Shown piece by piece: positions 9,163 through 17,846 of a stretch of DNA of 64,000 bases. Position 1 is the first letter of the stretch. Every line of letters begins with the position of its first letter. The position numbers and the translations under genes are program-made. A model generated the notes under the pieces. It was not told where the DNA came from. It made no database searches and was given only the letters and a program-made list of their open reading frames with translations. The stretch lies in assembly GCF_022352215.1 (NCBI RefSeq), contig NZ_JAKRWF010000001.1, positions 1,488,001 to 1,552,000 of the forward strand, read 5' to 3'. The DNA comes from Flavihumibacter cheonanensis. GTDB taxonomy: Bacteria > Bacteroidota > Bacteroidia > Chitinophagales > Chitinophagaceae.

Positions 9163-9735
9163 CTATAAAACCAACTCTTTTCGAATCCTGCTTAAATGGC
9201 GTTGTGTAATGCCAAGATAGGAAGCGAGGTATTGTAATGGAATCTTTTGAACATATTCCGGATGGTGTAGTAACAGATCCTCATACCGTTGTAAGGCAGT
9301 AGTTTTTTGCAACTGAAAAATGCGTTTTTCCAATTCAATATATTGAAGCTCTGCTATTTCTTTTAGAAACTTAACCCAGCTCAAACTATCGTTGGCCAGC
9401 TTCTCTAATTCCTGTTTGGAAAACACCAATAGTTCAACATCAGCAATTGCCTGCAAATTTTCTTCTGTTTTGTTTCCGGTAATAAAAGACGAATAGGCAG
9501 CAATCAGGTCATTCGGAAACCTGAAGCAATAAGTAATTTCTTCCCCTGAGTTAGTTGTATAATAGGAGCGTATAAGTCCCGATACTAAAAACCCAACCTC
9601 CGTACTAACCTGTCCCTCACTTATAAATAATTCTCCCTTTTTCAATTTTCGGGAGTGCACAAACGCAAGCAAAGACTGAATATCATCTTCTCTCAAATGA
9701 CCAACCATTTCTAAATATTGCCGCAAAGGATTCAT
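9163..9735 (-). CDS. Crp/Fnr family transcriptional regulator
   Basis: Regulator of 190 residues. Residues ~15-115 form a cyclic-nucleotide-binding-type beta barrel (KKGELFISEGQVSTEVGFLVSGLIRSY). The C-terminus has a winged helix ending in LQYLASYLGITQRHLSRIRKEL, where ITQRHLSRIRK is the recognition helix. It lacks the cysteines of Fnr and the full cAMP-binding signature, as is usual for the small Bacteroidota members. A TATATTTA -7-like element stands four bases before ATG, which predicts an almost leaderless transcript. It probably controls the oxidoreductase and DUF6544-like genes behind it. Confidence 0.9.
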   Translation of the reverse strand: MNPLRQYLEMVGHLREDDIQSLLAFVHSRKLKKGELFISEGQVSTEVGFLVSGLIRSYYTTNSGEEITYCFRFPNDLIAAYSSFITGNKTEENLQAIADVELLVFSKQELEKLANDSLSWVKFLKEIAELQYIELEKRIFQLQKTTALQRYEDLLLHHPEYVQKIPLQYLASYLGITQRHLSRIRKELVL

Positions 9736-9739
9736 TAGA

Positions 9740-9747
9740 TAAATATA
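9740..9747 (-). promoter_or_regulatory. -7-like element of the Crp/Fnr gene, 4 nt from ATG
   Basis: Minus-strand TATATTTA, one base off TAnnTTTG, followed by four bases and the ATG. This spacing would place the transcription start on or next to the start codon. Confidence 0.4.
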
Positions 9748-9775
9748 CTAAGCTTATAAACCGAAAATCCGTTCT

Positions 9776-10621
9776 TTAATTGGTTTCCTGCAACTCATTG
9801 AGTAAATTTTTCCAAATTGAAGCTGCAAATTGCTCACGGAAAATACCAAAATGTCCGATTGAGGAAACCTGCAAATCTTTTGGATCTAAATGAACCTTAC
9901 GCACAACTGCATTGCTGTATTTTTCAATCAACCAATCTACAGAATCTGATGGAGCATAAAAATCATTTTCAATACTGATAGATAACATGCTCACTGAGAT
10001 TTTATGAAAATGTTGTTGTTCGGCAGGAATATCATCAAAGAGATAATTCTTTTTTCTACCCCAATTACTCCATTGTCTGGCTACATTTTTAGGCAAATTT
10101 TCCATCCCGCTAATCTTTTTGCTTGGCATATAACCAAACAAATTAGTAAGAACAGGAAAAAGCAAATGCCAGTTCAACCACATTTTTATTCTATTTGTTC
10201 CCTTCCACCATTTCCAATAACCACTTTGTGCGGCCACTAATATCATTTTATGAATGGAAGTGGAAGATTTTGCAAGTCCGATAAGTTGCCCGCCAATACT
10301 ATGCCCCAGCACACTAAGCTTAGCATCCTGAAAATTTTCTCTTGCAAATTGCAGAACAGCCTCCAGATCATTTCTTCCCCAGTCTGCTGCAGAGGTATTT
10401 ACAGTTTGGATTGGTTGTTTCAAAGATTGTCCAATACCGGTATAATCAAACGTAATTACAGTAATACCATTAGCTGAAATGTATTCAGCAAATTTTCTAT
10501 AAAACTGCTGCTTTACTCCGGTAGCAGAAGCGATGATGAGCAAGTGATTACTACTAGTTGAATTGTATAAAGTAGCAGCTAATTTGTAACCAAGACGAGT
10601 ATATATCTCTATCTCAACCAT
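9776..10621 (-). CDS. Alpha/beta hydrolase
   Basis: Serine hydrolase of 281 residues. The nucleophile elbow is GHSIGG near residue 108 (LSVLGHSIGGQLIGLAKS). A late aspartate candidate is in SIENDFYAPSDSVDWL, and the histidine is probably that of SSIGHFGIFRE near the C-terminus. The N-terminus has no signal peptide, so it is cytoplasmic. It resembles the COG4757 group of uncharacterised hydrolases. Substrate unknown. It is divergent from a second, unrelated alpha/beta hydrolase across a 69-base AT-rich gap. Confidence 0.85.
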   Translation of the reverse strand: MVEIEIYTRLGYKLAATLYNSTSSNHLLIIASATGVKQQFYRKFAEYISANGITVITFDYTGIGQSLKQPIQTVNTSAADWGRNDLEAVLQFARENFQDAKLSVLGHSIGGQLIGLAKSSTSIHKMILVAAQSGYWKWWKGTNRIKMWLNWHLLFPVLTNLFGYMPSKKISGMENLPKNVARQWSNWGRKKNYLFDDIPAEQQHFHKISVSMLSISIENDFYAPSDSVDWLIEKYSNAVVRKVHLDPKDLQVSSIGHFGIFREQFAASIWKNLLNELQETN

Positions 10622-10690
10622 AGATTCTTCTTTAAATCAATTATAATCATTAATTTAAAAAAAAGCTTCATTCATTTACTTAAAGTAATC

Positions 10691-11728
10691 ATGAACTTAT
10701 ATTCAGGTAATAAAACTCATAACAGTAAAAAGCGCATTATCAAAATTGCCACCATTCTCTTGATTTTACTAGTAGCAGGTTTTCTCTCATTTAAATTAAG
10801 TCCCTGGCCATCTACCCTTTTGATTCGATATGCCTTTAATAAAGAGGCCGTTAAAGTGAATGCTGAATTGGAAAAGCATGTACCACCTGGCATCAAGGAA
10901 GTAAAAAATATTCCGTACGATTCTTCCAGCCAATCGGTTAAGTTGGATCTGTATTTTCCGGCTAACACCAAAGTGGATTCATCGCTGCTTCCCTTAGTTG
11001 TCTGGTTTCATGGAGGAGGATTAATTTCAGGTAATAAGGAACAGGTTGGAAATTATTGTAAAATATTGGCAGCAAAAGGCTTTGCTGTAGCATCGGTAGA
11101 TTATACCATCGCTCCGGAAGCCAGGTATCCAATTCCCATCCGGCAGGCGAATGCAGCACTTGCCTACCTGAGCAGCAGGGCCGCTGACTATTCAATAAAC
11201 AACACTAAAATCTTTCTTGCCGGAGACTCGGGAGGCTCCATGATTGCCGCCCAATTAGCCAACCTGATATCCGATCAAGGCTATGCAGATTCCCTGGCCA
11301 TACAACCTTCCATTGATCGAACTGCGTTAGCAGGCATGCTTTTGTATTGCGGCATTTACGATATCAGTAACCTGAATCTTTCCGGAAGTTTTGGTCAGTT
11401 TCTTCGAACTGTGCTATGGGCCTATGGAGGCAGAAAAGATTTTGAAAATCATACTTCCCTGCATACCGCTTCTGTCTTCAATTACATTACCGGTGCCTTC
11501 CCTCCCAGTTTCATTTCTGCTGGCAATAATGACCCCTTGTTACCTCAATCAATCAGCCTGGCCAGAAAACTGGCATCCTTTCAGGTACTCGTTGATACGG
11601 TGTTTTATCCCGCCAATTTTCAACCAGCCCTGCCGCATGAATATCAATTCAACCTTGATATAACTCCGGGCCAACAGGTACTGGATCGATCCGTACTTTT
11701 TATGCAGCATGTAATAAAACAGAACTGA
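10691..11728 (+). CDS. Membrane-anchored alpha/beta hydrolase, HSL/esterase family
   Basis: Esterase of the hormone-sensitive-lipase-like type. A single hydrophobic helix (residues ~17-37) anchors it, with the catalytic domain on the periplasmic side. WFHGGGLISG holds the HGGG oxyanion motif, LAGDSGGSMIA the nucleophile GDSGG, SAGNNDPLLP the acid region, and PHEYQFN the histidine near the C-terminus. Length 345 residues is normal. It converges on the LytT-like regulator with only five bases between stops. Confidence 0.87.
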   Translation: MNLYSGNKTHNSKKRIIKIATILLILLVAGFLSFKLSPWPSTLLIRYAFNKEAVKVNAELEKHVPPGIKEVKNIPYDSSSQSVKLDLYFPANTKVDSSLLPLVVWFHGGGLISGNKEQVGNYCKILAAKGFAVASVDYTIAPEARYPIPIRQANAALAYLSSRAADYSINNTKIFLAGDSGGSMIAAQLANLISDQGYADSLAIQPSIDRTALAGMLLYCGIYDISNLNLSGSFGQFLRTVLWAYGGRKDFENHTSLHTASVFNYITGAFPPSFISAGNNDPLLPQSISLARKLASFQVLVDTVFYPANFQPALPHEYQFNLDITPGQQVLDRSVLFMQHVIKQN

Positions 11729-11733
11729 AAAAT

Positions 11734-12474
11734 CTAGTACATCAGCTTCCTTATATTTTCTGCATATCCCCGACTCACCTTCAGGGATAAATCATTCTTC
11801 ATAACCAGGTAGGTTTCACTCTTTGCCCGATAGAGTTCCCGGATGTGATGAATGTTCACAATAAAAGATCGATGGATCCTGAAAAAAATCGACGGATTCA
11901 ATCTTTGTTGAAGCACGCCTATTCCAAAATTGCTCAGATAGAATCCTTCGCCTGTATAGACCCTGGTATAATCCTTTTCCGCTTCCAGGTACATTATTTC
12001 ATCGATTGCGAGACTAATCATTTTCTGTCCCGCTTCCAGGAATATGCGTTCATAAAATGCAGGCGCAGCCTCCCCGGCACATTCAGCTAAAGCAGTAATG
12101 CGGGCCCGGCTGTAACCATTTTGAAGCATCGCTTTATCCACCGCCCGCCTGAAACGCTCGCGGGTATAGGGCTTTAGTAAATAATCAACCGCATTGGTAT
12201 CAAATGCCTTCAATGCATATTGGTCGTATGCTGTAGTAAACACAATCTGGGGAATGTGAACCAGTTGTCGAATCACCTGGAAACCACTCAAACAGGGCAT
12301 CTGAATATCCAGGAATACCAGATCCGGCTCCATCCGGTTGATGGCAGCCACTGCCTCCAGCCCGTCCCGGCACTCACCAATAACCTCCAGTTCCGGATAG
12401 GCTTTCAGGTATTGGCGGATAAGGACCCTTGCTGCATCTTCATCATCAATAATCAATACTGTTCCTGGATGCAT
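11734..12474 (-). CDS. LytTR-family response regulator
   Basis: Receiver domain with the acidic pair D10-D11, phosphoacceptor D56 in DLVFLDIQMP and K102-region KPYTRERF, followed by a LytTR DNA-binding domain (residues ~145-246; YLEAEKDYTRVY, FFRIHRSFIVNI). This is the LytT/AlgR/AgrA type that binds DNA through beta strands. It overlaps the upstream histidine kinase gene by 29 bases, so the two are translated together and form a two-component system. The target genes are not evident. Confidence 0.93.
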   Translation of the reverse strand: MHPGTVLIIDDEDAARVLIRQYLKAYPELEVIGECRDGLEAVAAINRMEPDLVFLDIQMPCLSGFQVIRQLVHIPQIVFTTAYDQYALKAFDTNAVDYLLKPYTRERFRRAVDKAMLQNGYSRARITALAECAGEAAPAFYERIFLEAGQKMISLAIDEIMYLEAEKDYTRVYTGEGFYLSNFGIGVLQQRLNPSIFFRIHRSFIVNIHHIRELYRAKSETYLVMKNDLSLKVSRGYAENIRKLMY

Positions 12475-13558
12475 AATATTGAATGGGAATTTTAAAAGAA
12501 AAAATCAAGCCGGATGGAATATGCCTGCTGATTTGAATTTTCTCGTTATACAATTTCTCCAGACGCAACATGGTATTGCGCAATCCGATTCCTCCTGATT
12601 TAGTCATCGTGCTGAGATCACCATCGTATCCTAACCCTGAATCACAGACATGAATTGCTACATAACCGTTGTCTTCCCTGCAGGTTATTTTGATCTTGCC
12701 TCCCGTTTTTGAGGGACCAATTCCATGTTTAATGGCATTTTCTACCAACGGCTGCAACAGCATAGGAGGAATCGCTGCATCCGTAATGGTTTCATCTGCC
12801 AGTATCTCCACACGAAGGCGGTGCGTGAATCGCTCCTTTTCCAAAGCCAGGTAGTTTTCAATAAATTCCAATTCCACCGCCAAGGGTACAAGATCTTCTG
12901 TAGTGGATCGTAAAGCATATCGAAAAGTATCCGCCAGCTTGGCAATTAAGATACGGGTCGCCTCCTGCTCTGGAAGAACGGTTGCACTAATGCTGTTGAG
13001 CGTATTAAATAGGAAATGAGGCTGAATCTGGGCCTTTAATGCACCAACCTCAGCCTGGTAGGCAAGTGATATCAGCTCCTTTTCCTTTTTTAATTGTTGT
13101 TGCGAACGACGCCAGAAAAAATAGGCATAGAACCCCGAGAACTGGATTACATAAAAAATATAAGGAAGTGCGATATCCATCCAGAGCATGGAACGACCTT
13201 TTTTCATCTCCATCCCTCCAGCTTCCAGCAGCTTGTAGGGAAGTATCCCGCCCAATACCAGATAGATGCTAACTGTTAAAAGATGTAACCAGATCGTAGC
13301 TGAAACAGAGCGATCTTTTAGCTTTCGGAAATAAAACCACCACAAAAAAGCAATGATCCCAATTCTCATGAGATAACTCACTATTAACTCTATACCAACA
13401 GCAGTAATAAAATGAGCTGTATCGGCTGTTTTTCCGGAAGCATTGTAGGTTAGAATGATGAAATAAAACAACAGGAATAGCGAACAGAATCCGCTCCAGA
13501 CAAGTAGTTCACCCAATGATATTTGCCAGAACAACTTTTTGCTGAATCTACTTTGCAT
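12446..13558 (-). CDS. Sensor histidine kinase, LytS/YehU type
   Basis: Partner of the LytTR regulator. Four hydrophobic helices lie in residues ~12-150, followed by a short coiled coil and the His_kinase domain with the phosphoacceptor H181 in KAQIQPHFLFNTLN. A HATPase domain follows, with LVENAIKHGI as the N box and SGGIGLRN as the G box. There is no separate periplasmic sensor domain, so the signal is probably sensed in or at the membrane. Length 370 residues is typical. Confidence 0.93.
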   Translation of the reverse strand: MQSRFSKKLFWQISLGELLVWSGFCSLFLLFYFIILTYNASGKTADTAHFITAVGIELIVSYLMRIGIIAFLWWFYFRKLKDRSVSATIWLHLLTVSIYLVLGGILPYKLLEAGGMEMKKGRSMLWMDIALPYIFYVIQFSGFYAYFFWRRSQQQLKKEKELISLAYQAEVGALKAQIQPHFLFNTLNSISATVLPEQEATRILIAKLADTFRYALRSTTEDLVPLAVELEFIENYLALEKERFTHRLRVEILADETITDAAIPPMLLQPLVENAIKHGIGPSKTGGKIKITCREDNGYVAIHVCDSGLGYDGDLSTMTKSGGIGLRNTMLRLEKLYNEKIQISRHIPSGLIFSFKIPIQYYASRNSIDY

Positions 13559-13661
13559 ACATTTTGTTACAGATCTAATGTAGACAAAGCCTGCGGAGCT
13601 TCATTGTAATGTGAGATGAACGGTACAATCCACCCATTAATGGCGTCCGCAATTCCTGAAA

Positions 13662-14957
13662 TTATCTAGCTTTCACCCTGAAAACTCCCCGGATCGGCAA
13701 GGAAAAATCATCGTCACAATCGCGGTTCCTGAATACTTTTCCATCAAATTCACCCTGGATATAAGTTACACCATCTTCTTCAATTACTTCAGCTGCCACA
13801 GCACCTGGTGATACCACATCGTCGCAAGCATGTGTAGAGATATATCCATCAGTTAAAGTAAGTACATATCCCATTACAGCAGTACCGTCAGTAATATCCT
13901 GGTTCCAGGGATACACTCTGCTTTTGAGTTCTTGCCCCACACCCATCATAAGAGATATACTTGGGGTACCGCTAGTGGTTTTGTGGGCGCCCACCACGCT
14001 CAAAATACCATCCTGATAGAAATAATAATGAGCAGGAAAATTAATTTCATCATTGCCGGCTTTGGCAATAAAATAAGTCTCCTGGTAAAATCGCACTCTC
14101 TTGTATATGTGTAATTGTTGAGAAAGCCGGATTCTTGGAAGTGTATCTTCCGGTATAACCCTGTTCAAATCGACTGAAATGGTCACATTGGCGGCACCAT
14201 CAACCTGTGTTGGTGATTTGAATGTAGCACCTGATTGATCCTCTCTTACGGCAAGGCTTCCTTGTCCGGTCAACTTCCAGTTGGATAATTTATTTTTATC
14301 ATTGAATGTTCTACTCTTACCAATAGCCCGTTCTTTGTGTTCGGGTGCCAACAGGTAAGTATCTGTTATTTCAATGCTTAGTTTTGATTCTGCGCCTGCT
14401 TTTACTGCATCCGGATCAGCAGTTAACCAAAACAATGAAAAGGGTGCCCAGTCCGAAAATCGGTTTGTCGTAACCGTTAGTTTCCGATTGGTAGCATCCA
14501 GGCTGGTTTCAGTCATAAATGACCATACCCCATCATTTTTCTGATAGGCAAGGAAAAGCGCATCTTCTGAAGTTCCGGCAATATCCTCTTCGGAATAGGT
14601 ATAGATCAGTTCAACGGGTTTAAGTAACGATAGCCCTTCAGGCAACAATCGGTAAGCGGACAACCGGCCACCGGGCAGGGTATTTTCAATGGGTTGGATA
14701 CTAATGACGGTACCGTTCACAATAGCGCCTGCTGGAAATTTCACCAGGAGTTTACCATCACCAGATTTTAATTCACCACCGGAAGCAGGGATGGTAGCGC
14801 TGACCGGATTGCCAACAGCAGTTCCACGGGGTCTTACTTCGGGATTGGGCTGGATGGCACCGGGACCTTCATTTTCCCGATTACAGGATGCATATGTAAA
14901 TAGGAGTAAAAGGGCTGAATTGATCAGCAGGAAAAAGAGCCGGGATGTTGTTTTCAT
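13662..14957 (-). CDS. Lipoprotein with ZU5-like domain
   Basis: Exported lipoprotein: the N-terminus has a hydrophobic stretch ending in FTYASC, then the acidic linker NRENEGPG. The segment after it (IPASGGELKSGDGKLLVKFPAGAI and EGLSLLKPVELIYTY) looks like a ZU5-type beta domain, often found in surface proteins. The C-terminal half is unrecognised. The ATG at 14957 starts one base after the stop of the preceding lipoprotein gene, so translation is probably coupled; an upstream ATG at 14972 would overlap that gene. Likely cell-surface or outer-membrane attached. Function unknown. Confidence 0.8.
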   Translation of the reverse strand: MKTTSRLFFLLINSALLLLFTYASCNRENEGPGAIQPNPEVRPRGTAVGNPVSATIPASGGELKSGDGKLLVKFPAGAIVNGTVISIQPIENTLPGGRLSAYRLLPEGLSLLKPVELIYTYSEEDIAGTSEDALFLAYQKNDGVWSFMTETSLDATNRKLTVTTNRFSDWAPFSLFWLTADPDAVKAGAESKLSIEITDTYLLAPEHKERAIGKSRTFNDKNKLSNWKLTGQGSLAVREDQSGATFKSPTQVDGAANVTISVDLNRVIPEDTLPRIRLSQQLHIYKRVRFYQETYFIAKAGNDEINFPAHYYFYQDGILSVVGAHKTTSGTPSISLMMGVGQELKSRVYPWNQDITDGTAVMGYVLTLTDGYISTHACDDVVSPGAVAAEVIEEDGVTYIQGEFDGKVFRNRDCDDDFSLPIRGVFRVKAR

Positions 14958-14958
14958 A

Positions 14959-15960
14959 TCAGGGCATTTCAATTTTTACATCAATGGATCTCCAGTTGCC
15001 GGTATAGGCGGCAGTGCTGCTTGCCTGAGCACCATCCGGATTAAACCAAATGGTAGTGGACCCCACTGCCTGCTTGGGCGACAAACCAAAACTGGAGCTG
15101 GCATAGGGCCCAATCTCTTTGAGCCGAAGGTCTACACCACCAACAAGACGTGCAGAAATTTTATAGCGTCCAACAGGAATATTAACGATCGTAAAATTGA
15201 GATTCCCTGTTTTCTTTCTGATTACAATTGTTTTTCGTTCTGCAGCATGAAACAGCCATTCTTCGGGTTCAAGCCGGAGTTCAAATTCAGATCCTTCCAG
15301 CAGTGCACCGGCAGGGGCCCAGATATCACCAGGTTCTTTGGTATCATAACTGATGAATACGCTTCCACCAAAATAATTCCGTCCAAACCAGGGCTTTTCA
15401 CTCACGGCATCTGATTTACCTCTGCCATAGGGAAGTAGCACGAAGTTTTTTACAACTCCTGCTTCAGAAGCAAAGGAATTCAGCGTTGAATCAGCAGGGA
15501 ATAGACCCATGGCTGCTCTGCCTGTGCCGTAATCAATGGTATACGCAGCAGAGAAAAATTCTGCAGTACCGAAGGGTATGGTGAATTCATAATACCCTTT
15601 CTCATTGGTAACACCAGTACCACTTGAATAAACACCACCTACAACCGAAGAGCGAATACCAATATGCGCTCCGACAACTGGTCTGCCATAACTATCCTTT
15701 ACATATCCGAGTGCTTTACCTGGTTTAACTGAAAGCGATTTGAATGCAGGCAAAGGTTTGCGCTGGTTGCCCATCACATTTATATGATCTGCATTTTCAG
15801 AAAGATTAAAATTGGCTGTTGTTTGCGGCAATGCGCTGAAGGCGAGTTCCTCAAGAATCCTATCAGCAGGATCGGAATCAGGACCTTCGTTTTCTTTTTC
15901 TGTGGTACAGGCATATAGGGTAATTACACCCAGAAGTACCAGGGGGATAAGGTGTTTCAT
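14959..15960 (-). CDS. Lipoprotein with carboxypeptidase-regulatory-like domain
   Basis: Signal peptide with lipobox ending in TLYAC, followed by TTEKENEGPDSDP. Residues ~85-150 match a carboxypeptidase-regulatory-like beta sandwich (GYVKDSYGRPVVGAHIGI, then NEKGYYEFTIPFG). The C-terminal half is unrecognised. The ATG at 15960 is chosen over one at 16029 because it begins directly at the signal peptide. It is the first of a two-gene unit with the ZU5-like lipoprotein, with which it shares the sequence ENEGP right after the lipid-modified cysteine. Function unknown. Confidence 0.8.
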   Translation of the reverse strand: MKHLIPLVLLGVITLYACTTEKENEGPDSDPADRILEELAFSALPQTTANFNLSENADHINVMGNQRKPLPAFKSLSVKPGKALGYVKDSYGRPVVGAHIGIRSSVVGGVYSSGTGVTNEKGYYEFTIPFGTAEFFSAAYTIDYGTGRAAMGLFPADSTLNSFASEAGVVKNFVLLPYGRGKSDAVSEKPWFGRNYFGGSVFISYDTKEPGDIWAPAGALLEGSEFELRLEPEEWLFHAAERKTIVIRKKTGNLNFTIVNIPVGRYKISARLVGGVDLRLKEIGPYASSSFGLSPKQAVGSTTIWFNPDGAQASSTAAYTGNWRSIDVKIEMP

Positions 15961-16083
15961 GTAAGCAAATTGCAACTGGCAAAACTTCTCTCCATTTAAA
16001 ATCCGACGAGTTGCAAATAGATTCGACAAGTAGCGCAGACATCCATAAATTCAGTACATTAAGGATTCAAATTCTCAAAGAAA

Positions 16084-16785
16084 ATGATTACCATAGACAA
16101 CTACCTGGATAGCCACTTTATTCATCGCAGTAACTGGCTCAGAGCTGCGGTACTAGGTGCAAACGATGGAATTATTTCTATTTCAAGTCTGGCTATTGGT
16201 GTTGCAACCGCCAGTACTGAACGGGATCCAATTTTGCTGGCAACCATTGCCGGACTTGTAGCTGGCGCACTATCGATGGCAGCAGGGGAATATGTTTCAG
16301 TAAGTTCACAAACCGATATTGAAAAATCAGATATTGAAAGGGAAAAACTGGAGTTGGAGCAAATGCCCGAAACCGAATTATCAATACTGGCCCAGATTTA
16401 TGAAAAGCGCGGGTTAAAAAAAGAAACCGCCTTGCAAGTAGCGAAAGAGTTGACTGAAGCGGATGCGCTGGGGGCACATATCCGGGATGAGTTAGGCATC
16501 AATGAAATTAGCCAGGCGAAGCCCATCCAGGCAGCATTGGCATCTGGCGCAGCATTTACGGCCGGAGGTATCCTGCCGCTATTAGTAACAGTCTTTGCAC
16601 CGGTCACTAACATGGAGTATTTCCTTTATGGATTTACGATGCTCTCATTGATTATCCTCGGAGCTGTTTCCGCCAAAACAGGAGGATCAAGCATCAGCAA
16701 AGCGATTATTCGAATTGTTATTTGGGGAACTATTGCAATGGTATTATCAGCTGCTGTTGGTTATATGTTTGGTGTGAAGTTGTGA
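16084..16785 (+). CDS. VIT family iron/manganese transporter
   Basis: Membrane protein of the VIT1/CCC1 family, which moves Fe2+ or Mn2+ out of the cytosol. The family opening is present (HRSNWLRAAVLGANDGIIS), followed by AGLVAGALSMAAGEYVSVSSQTDIE, a cytosolic loop of ~70 residues rich in glutamate (the metal-binding region) and three C-terminal helices. At 233 residues it has family length. It stands alone between divergent and same-strand genes. Which metal it carries cannot be read from sequence. Confidence 0.92.
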   Translation: MITIDNYLDSHFIHRSNWLRAAVLGANDGIISISSLAIGVATASTERDPILLATIAGLVAGALSMAAGEYVSVSSQTDIEKSDIEREKLELEQMPETELSILAQIYEKRGLKKETALQVAKELTEADALGAHIRDELGINEISQAKPIQAALASGAAFTAGGILPLLVTVFAPVTNMEYFLYGFTMLSLIILGAVSAKTGGSSISKAIIRIVIWGTIAMVLSAAVGYMFGVKL

Positions 16786-16833
16786 AACAACATACCCACG
16801 TTAATTGCGTTTATTTGAATGAAATCTTATCCA

Positions 16834-17583
16834 ATGCGTAAAAAGATATGTTGCCCTGTTATTCTATCAATTCTATTCATCCTCCAGGGTTGCCAGAAAC
16901 AAACATCAATAAATAAAGAAGAAACCTGCTACCATACACAAGAAAATGTAATTTCAGACAGTTCCGTTTATGAACTTACCTATCACTATGATCAATTGAA
17001 CCGATTGATTTTTGTTGACCGTCCTATGGGAAGAGATGATAGCATTTCTTACCAACCGGATAAAATAACTGTTTCCTATACTCCCGGCACAAACGAATGG
17101 TACGTGGTATACTACATCAACAATGAAGCATTGGCAGCTTCCTGCGAAATTTATCTGGATGGAACCCTCAATACCAAAAGATATTTCACTTATACACCAG
17201 ATAAGTATCTCGCAACAATGAGAGATTCTTCCAAATCGGGAATTGCGGATTATTCACTCTCCTACACCAATGGGAATTTAACCGAATTTGAAATGCGGTT
17301 AGATACAAGTGTTGCCATCACCCGACTGGAATATTATCCCAACGAAGTGAAATTCTGGACCTATCTGCACAATTATTATTTTGTTGGAAACGCCGTTTAT
17401 TATCCCTGGCTGGGCAAGCACAGCAAAAGTCTGCCCAAATCCATCCGTTTTGAAAAAGGCAATGGTTTCGATACCCGTTATACCTACGAGTTGGATGAAA
17501 AAGGTTATATCAAAAAACGCACACGCATACTGGAAAGTTTTAATGCCAGTTCGGATGCAATTATGGAATATGAGTGCAGGTAA
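16834..17583 (+). CDS. Lipoprotein of unknown function
   Basis: Signal peptide MRKKICCPVILSILFILQGC with a lipobox ending in LQGC. The mature part contains YHYDQLNRLIFVD and repeated tyrosine-rich strands (YTPDKYLATMRDSS, YTNGNLTEFEMRLD) reminiscent of YD/RHS-like or DUF4595-type beta repeats, but I cannot assign it firmly. An in-frame ATG at 16819 adds five residues (MKSYP); either start gives a working signal peptide. A strong terminator follows directly. Probably surface or periplasmic. Confidence 0.7.
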   Translation: MRKKICCPVILSILFILQGCQKQTSINKEETCYHTQENVISDSSVYELTYHYDQLNRLIFVDRPMGRDDSISYQPDKITVSYTPGTNEWYVVYYINNEALAASCEIYLDGTLNTKRYFTYTPDKYLATMRDSSKSGIADYSLSYTNGNLTEFEMRLDTSVAITRLEYYPNEVKFWTYLHNYYFVGNAVYYPWLGKHSKSLPKSIRFEKGNGFDTRYTYELDEKGYIKKRTRILESFNASSDAIMEYECR

Positions 17584-17590
17584 TGAAAAA

Positions 17591-17622
17591 AAACCCCTGA
17601 AAGCCAGTGCTATCAGGGGTTT
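17591..17622. terminator. Bidirectional terminator between lipoprotein gene and tRNA-Leu
   Basis: Perfect 10-bp stem AAACCCCTGA / TCAGGGGTTT with a 12-base loop, flanked by an A run on the left and a T run (TTCCCTTTTT) on the right. It can stop transcription of the lipoprotein gene from the left and of the tRNA gene from the right. Confidence 0.85.
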
Positions 17623-17636
17623 CCCTTTTTATTCCG

Positions 17637-17718
17637 TGCCCAGGACTGGATTCGAACCAGCACACCTCGCGGCGCCGCCACCTGAAGACGGTGCGTCTAC
17701 CAATTTCGCCACCTGGGC
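17637..17718 (-). tRNA. tRNA-Leu, anticodon CAG
   Basis: Cloverleaf read from the minus strand: a 7-bp acceptor stem GCCCAGG / CCTGGGC with discriminator A; D arm with ATTGGTAGA; anticodon stem CCGTC / GGCGG (one G-U pair) closing the loop TTCAGGT with anticodon CAG; a variable arm of class II size (GCGCCGCGAGGTGT region); and T arm with GGTTCGAATCC. No CCA is encoded, which is common in Bacteroidota. It decodes CUG. Confidence 0.96.
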
Positions 17719-17742
17719 ATCCGTTTGATGATTAACGGGGTG

Positions 17743-17772
17743 CAAATATAGGAAATCAGGGATTCCTTCCAA
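17743..17772 (-). promoter_or_regulatory. Promoter of tRNA-Leu
   Basis: Minus-strand TTG (17770-17772), exactly 19 nt, then TATATTTG (17743-17750). This is a full match to the Bacteroidota sigma promoter (-33 TTG, -7 TAnnTTTG). The tRNA 5' end lies about 20 nt beyond the predicted start point. Confidence 0.8.
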
Positions 17773-17800
17773 AAAATCAGTTCCGGTTTCAAAACTTTTT

Positions 17801-17845
17801 TTCACCCGTCCGGTGCCACCCGTCCGGTGGCACCGGACGGGTGAA
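17801..17845. repeat. GC-rich palindromic intergenic repeat, copy 1
   Basis: Three copies of the 13-mer CACCCGTCCGGTG: direct at 17803 and 17817, inverted at 17831. The outer arms form a 17-bp perfect inverted repeat (17801-17817 with 17829-17845) around 11 bases. It lies between the EamA gene 3' end and the tRNA-Leu promoter. A second copy in the opposite orientation is at 45227. Confidence 0.9.
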
Positions 17846-17846
17846 G

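Noticed and set aside
10631-10659. TTTAAAT...ATTTAAA inverted repeat between the two alpha/beta hydrolase genes
   Set aside because: Short arms of pure A/T in AT-rich DNA are expected by chance.
14689-15414. 241-residue plus-strand frame opposite the lipoprotein genes
   Set aside because: It is antisense to two clear lipoprotein genes and shows no coherent domain or signal.
17381-17728. 115-residue frame covering the lipoprotein 3' end, terminator and tRNA-Leu
   Set aside because: It runs through a perfect terminator and a tRNA gene on the opposite strand and has no domain; it is a shadow frame.
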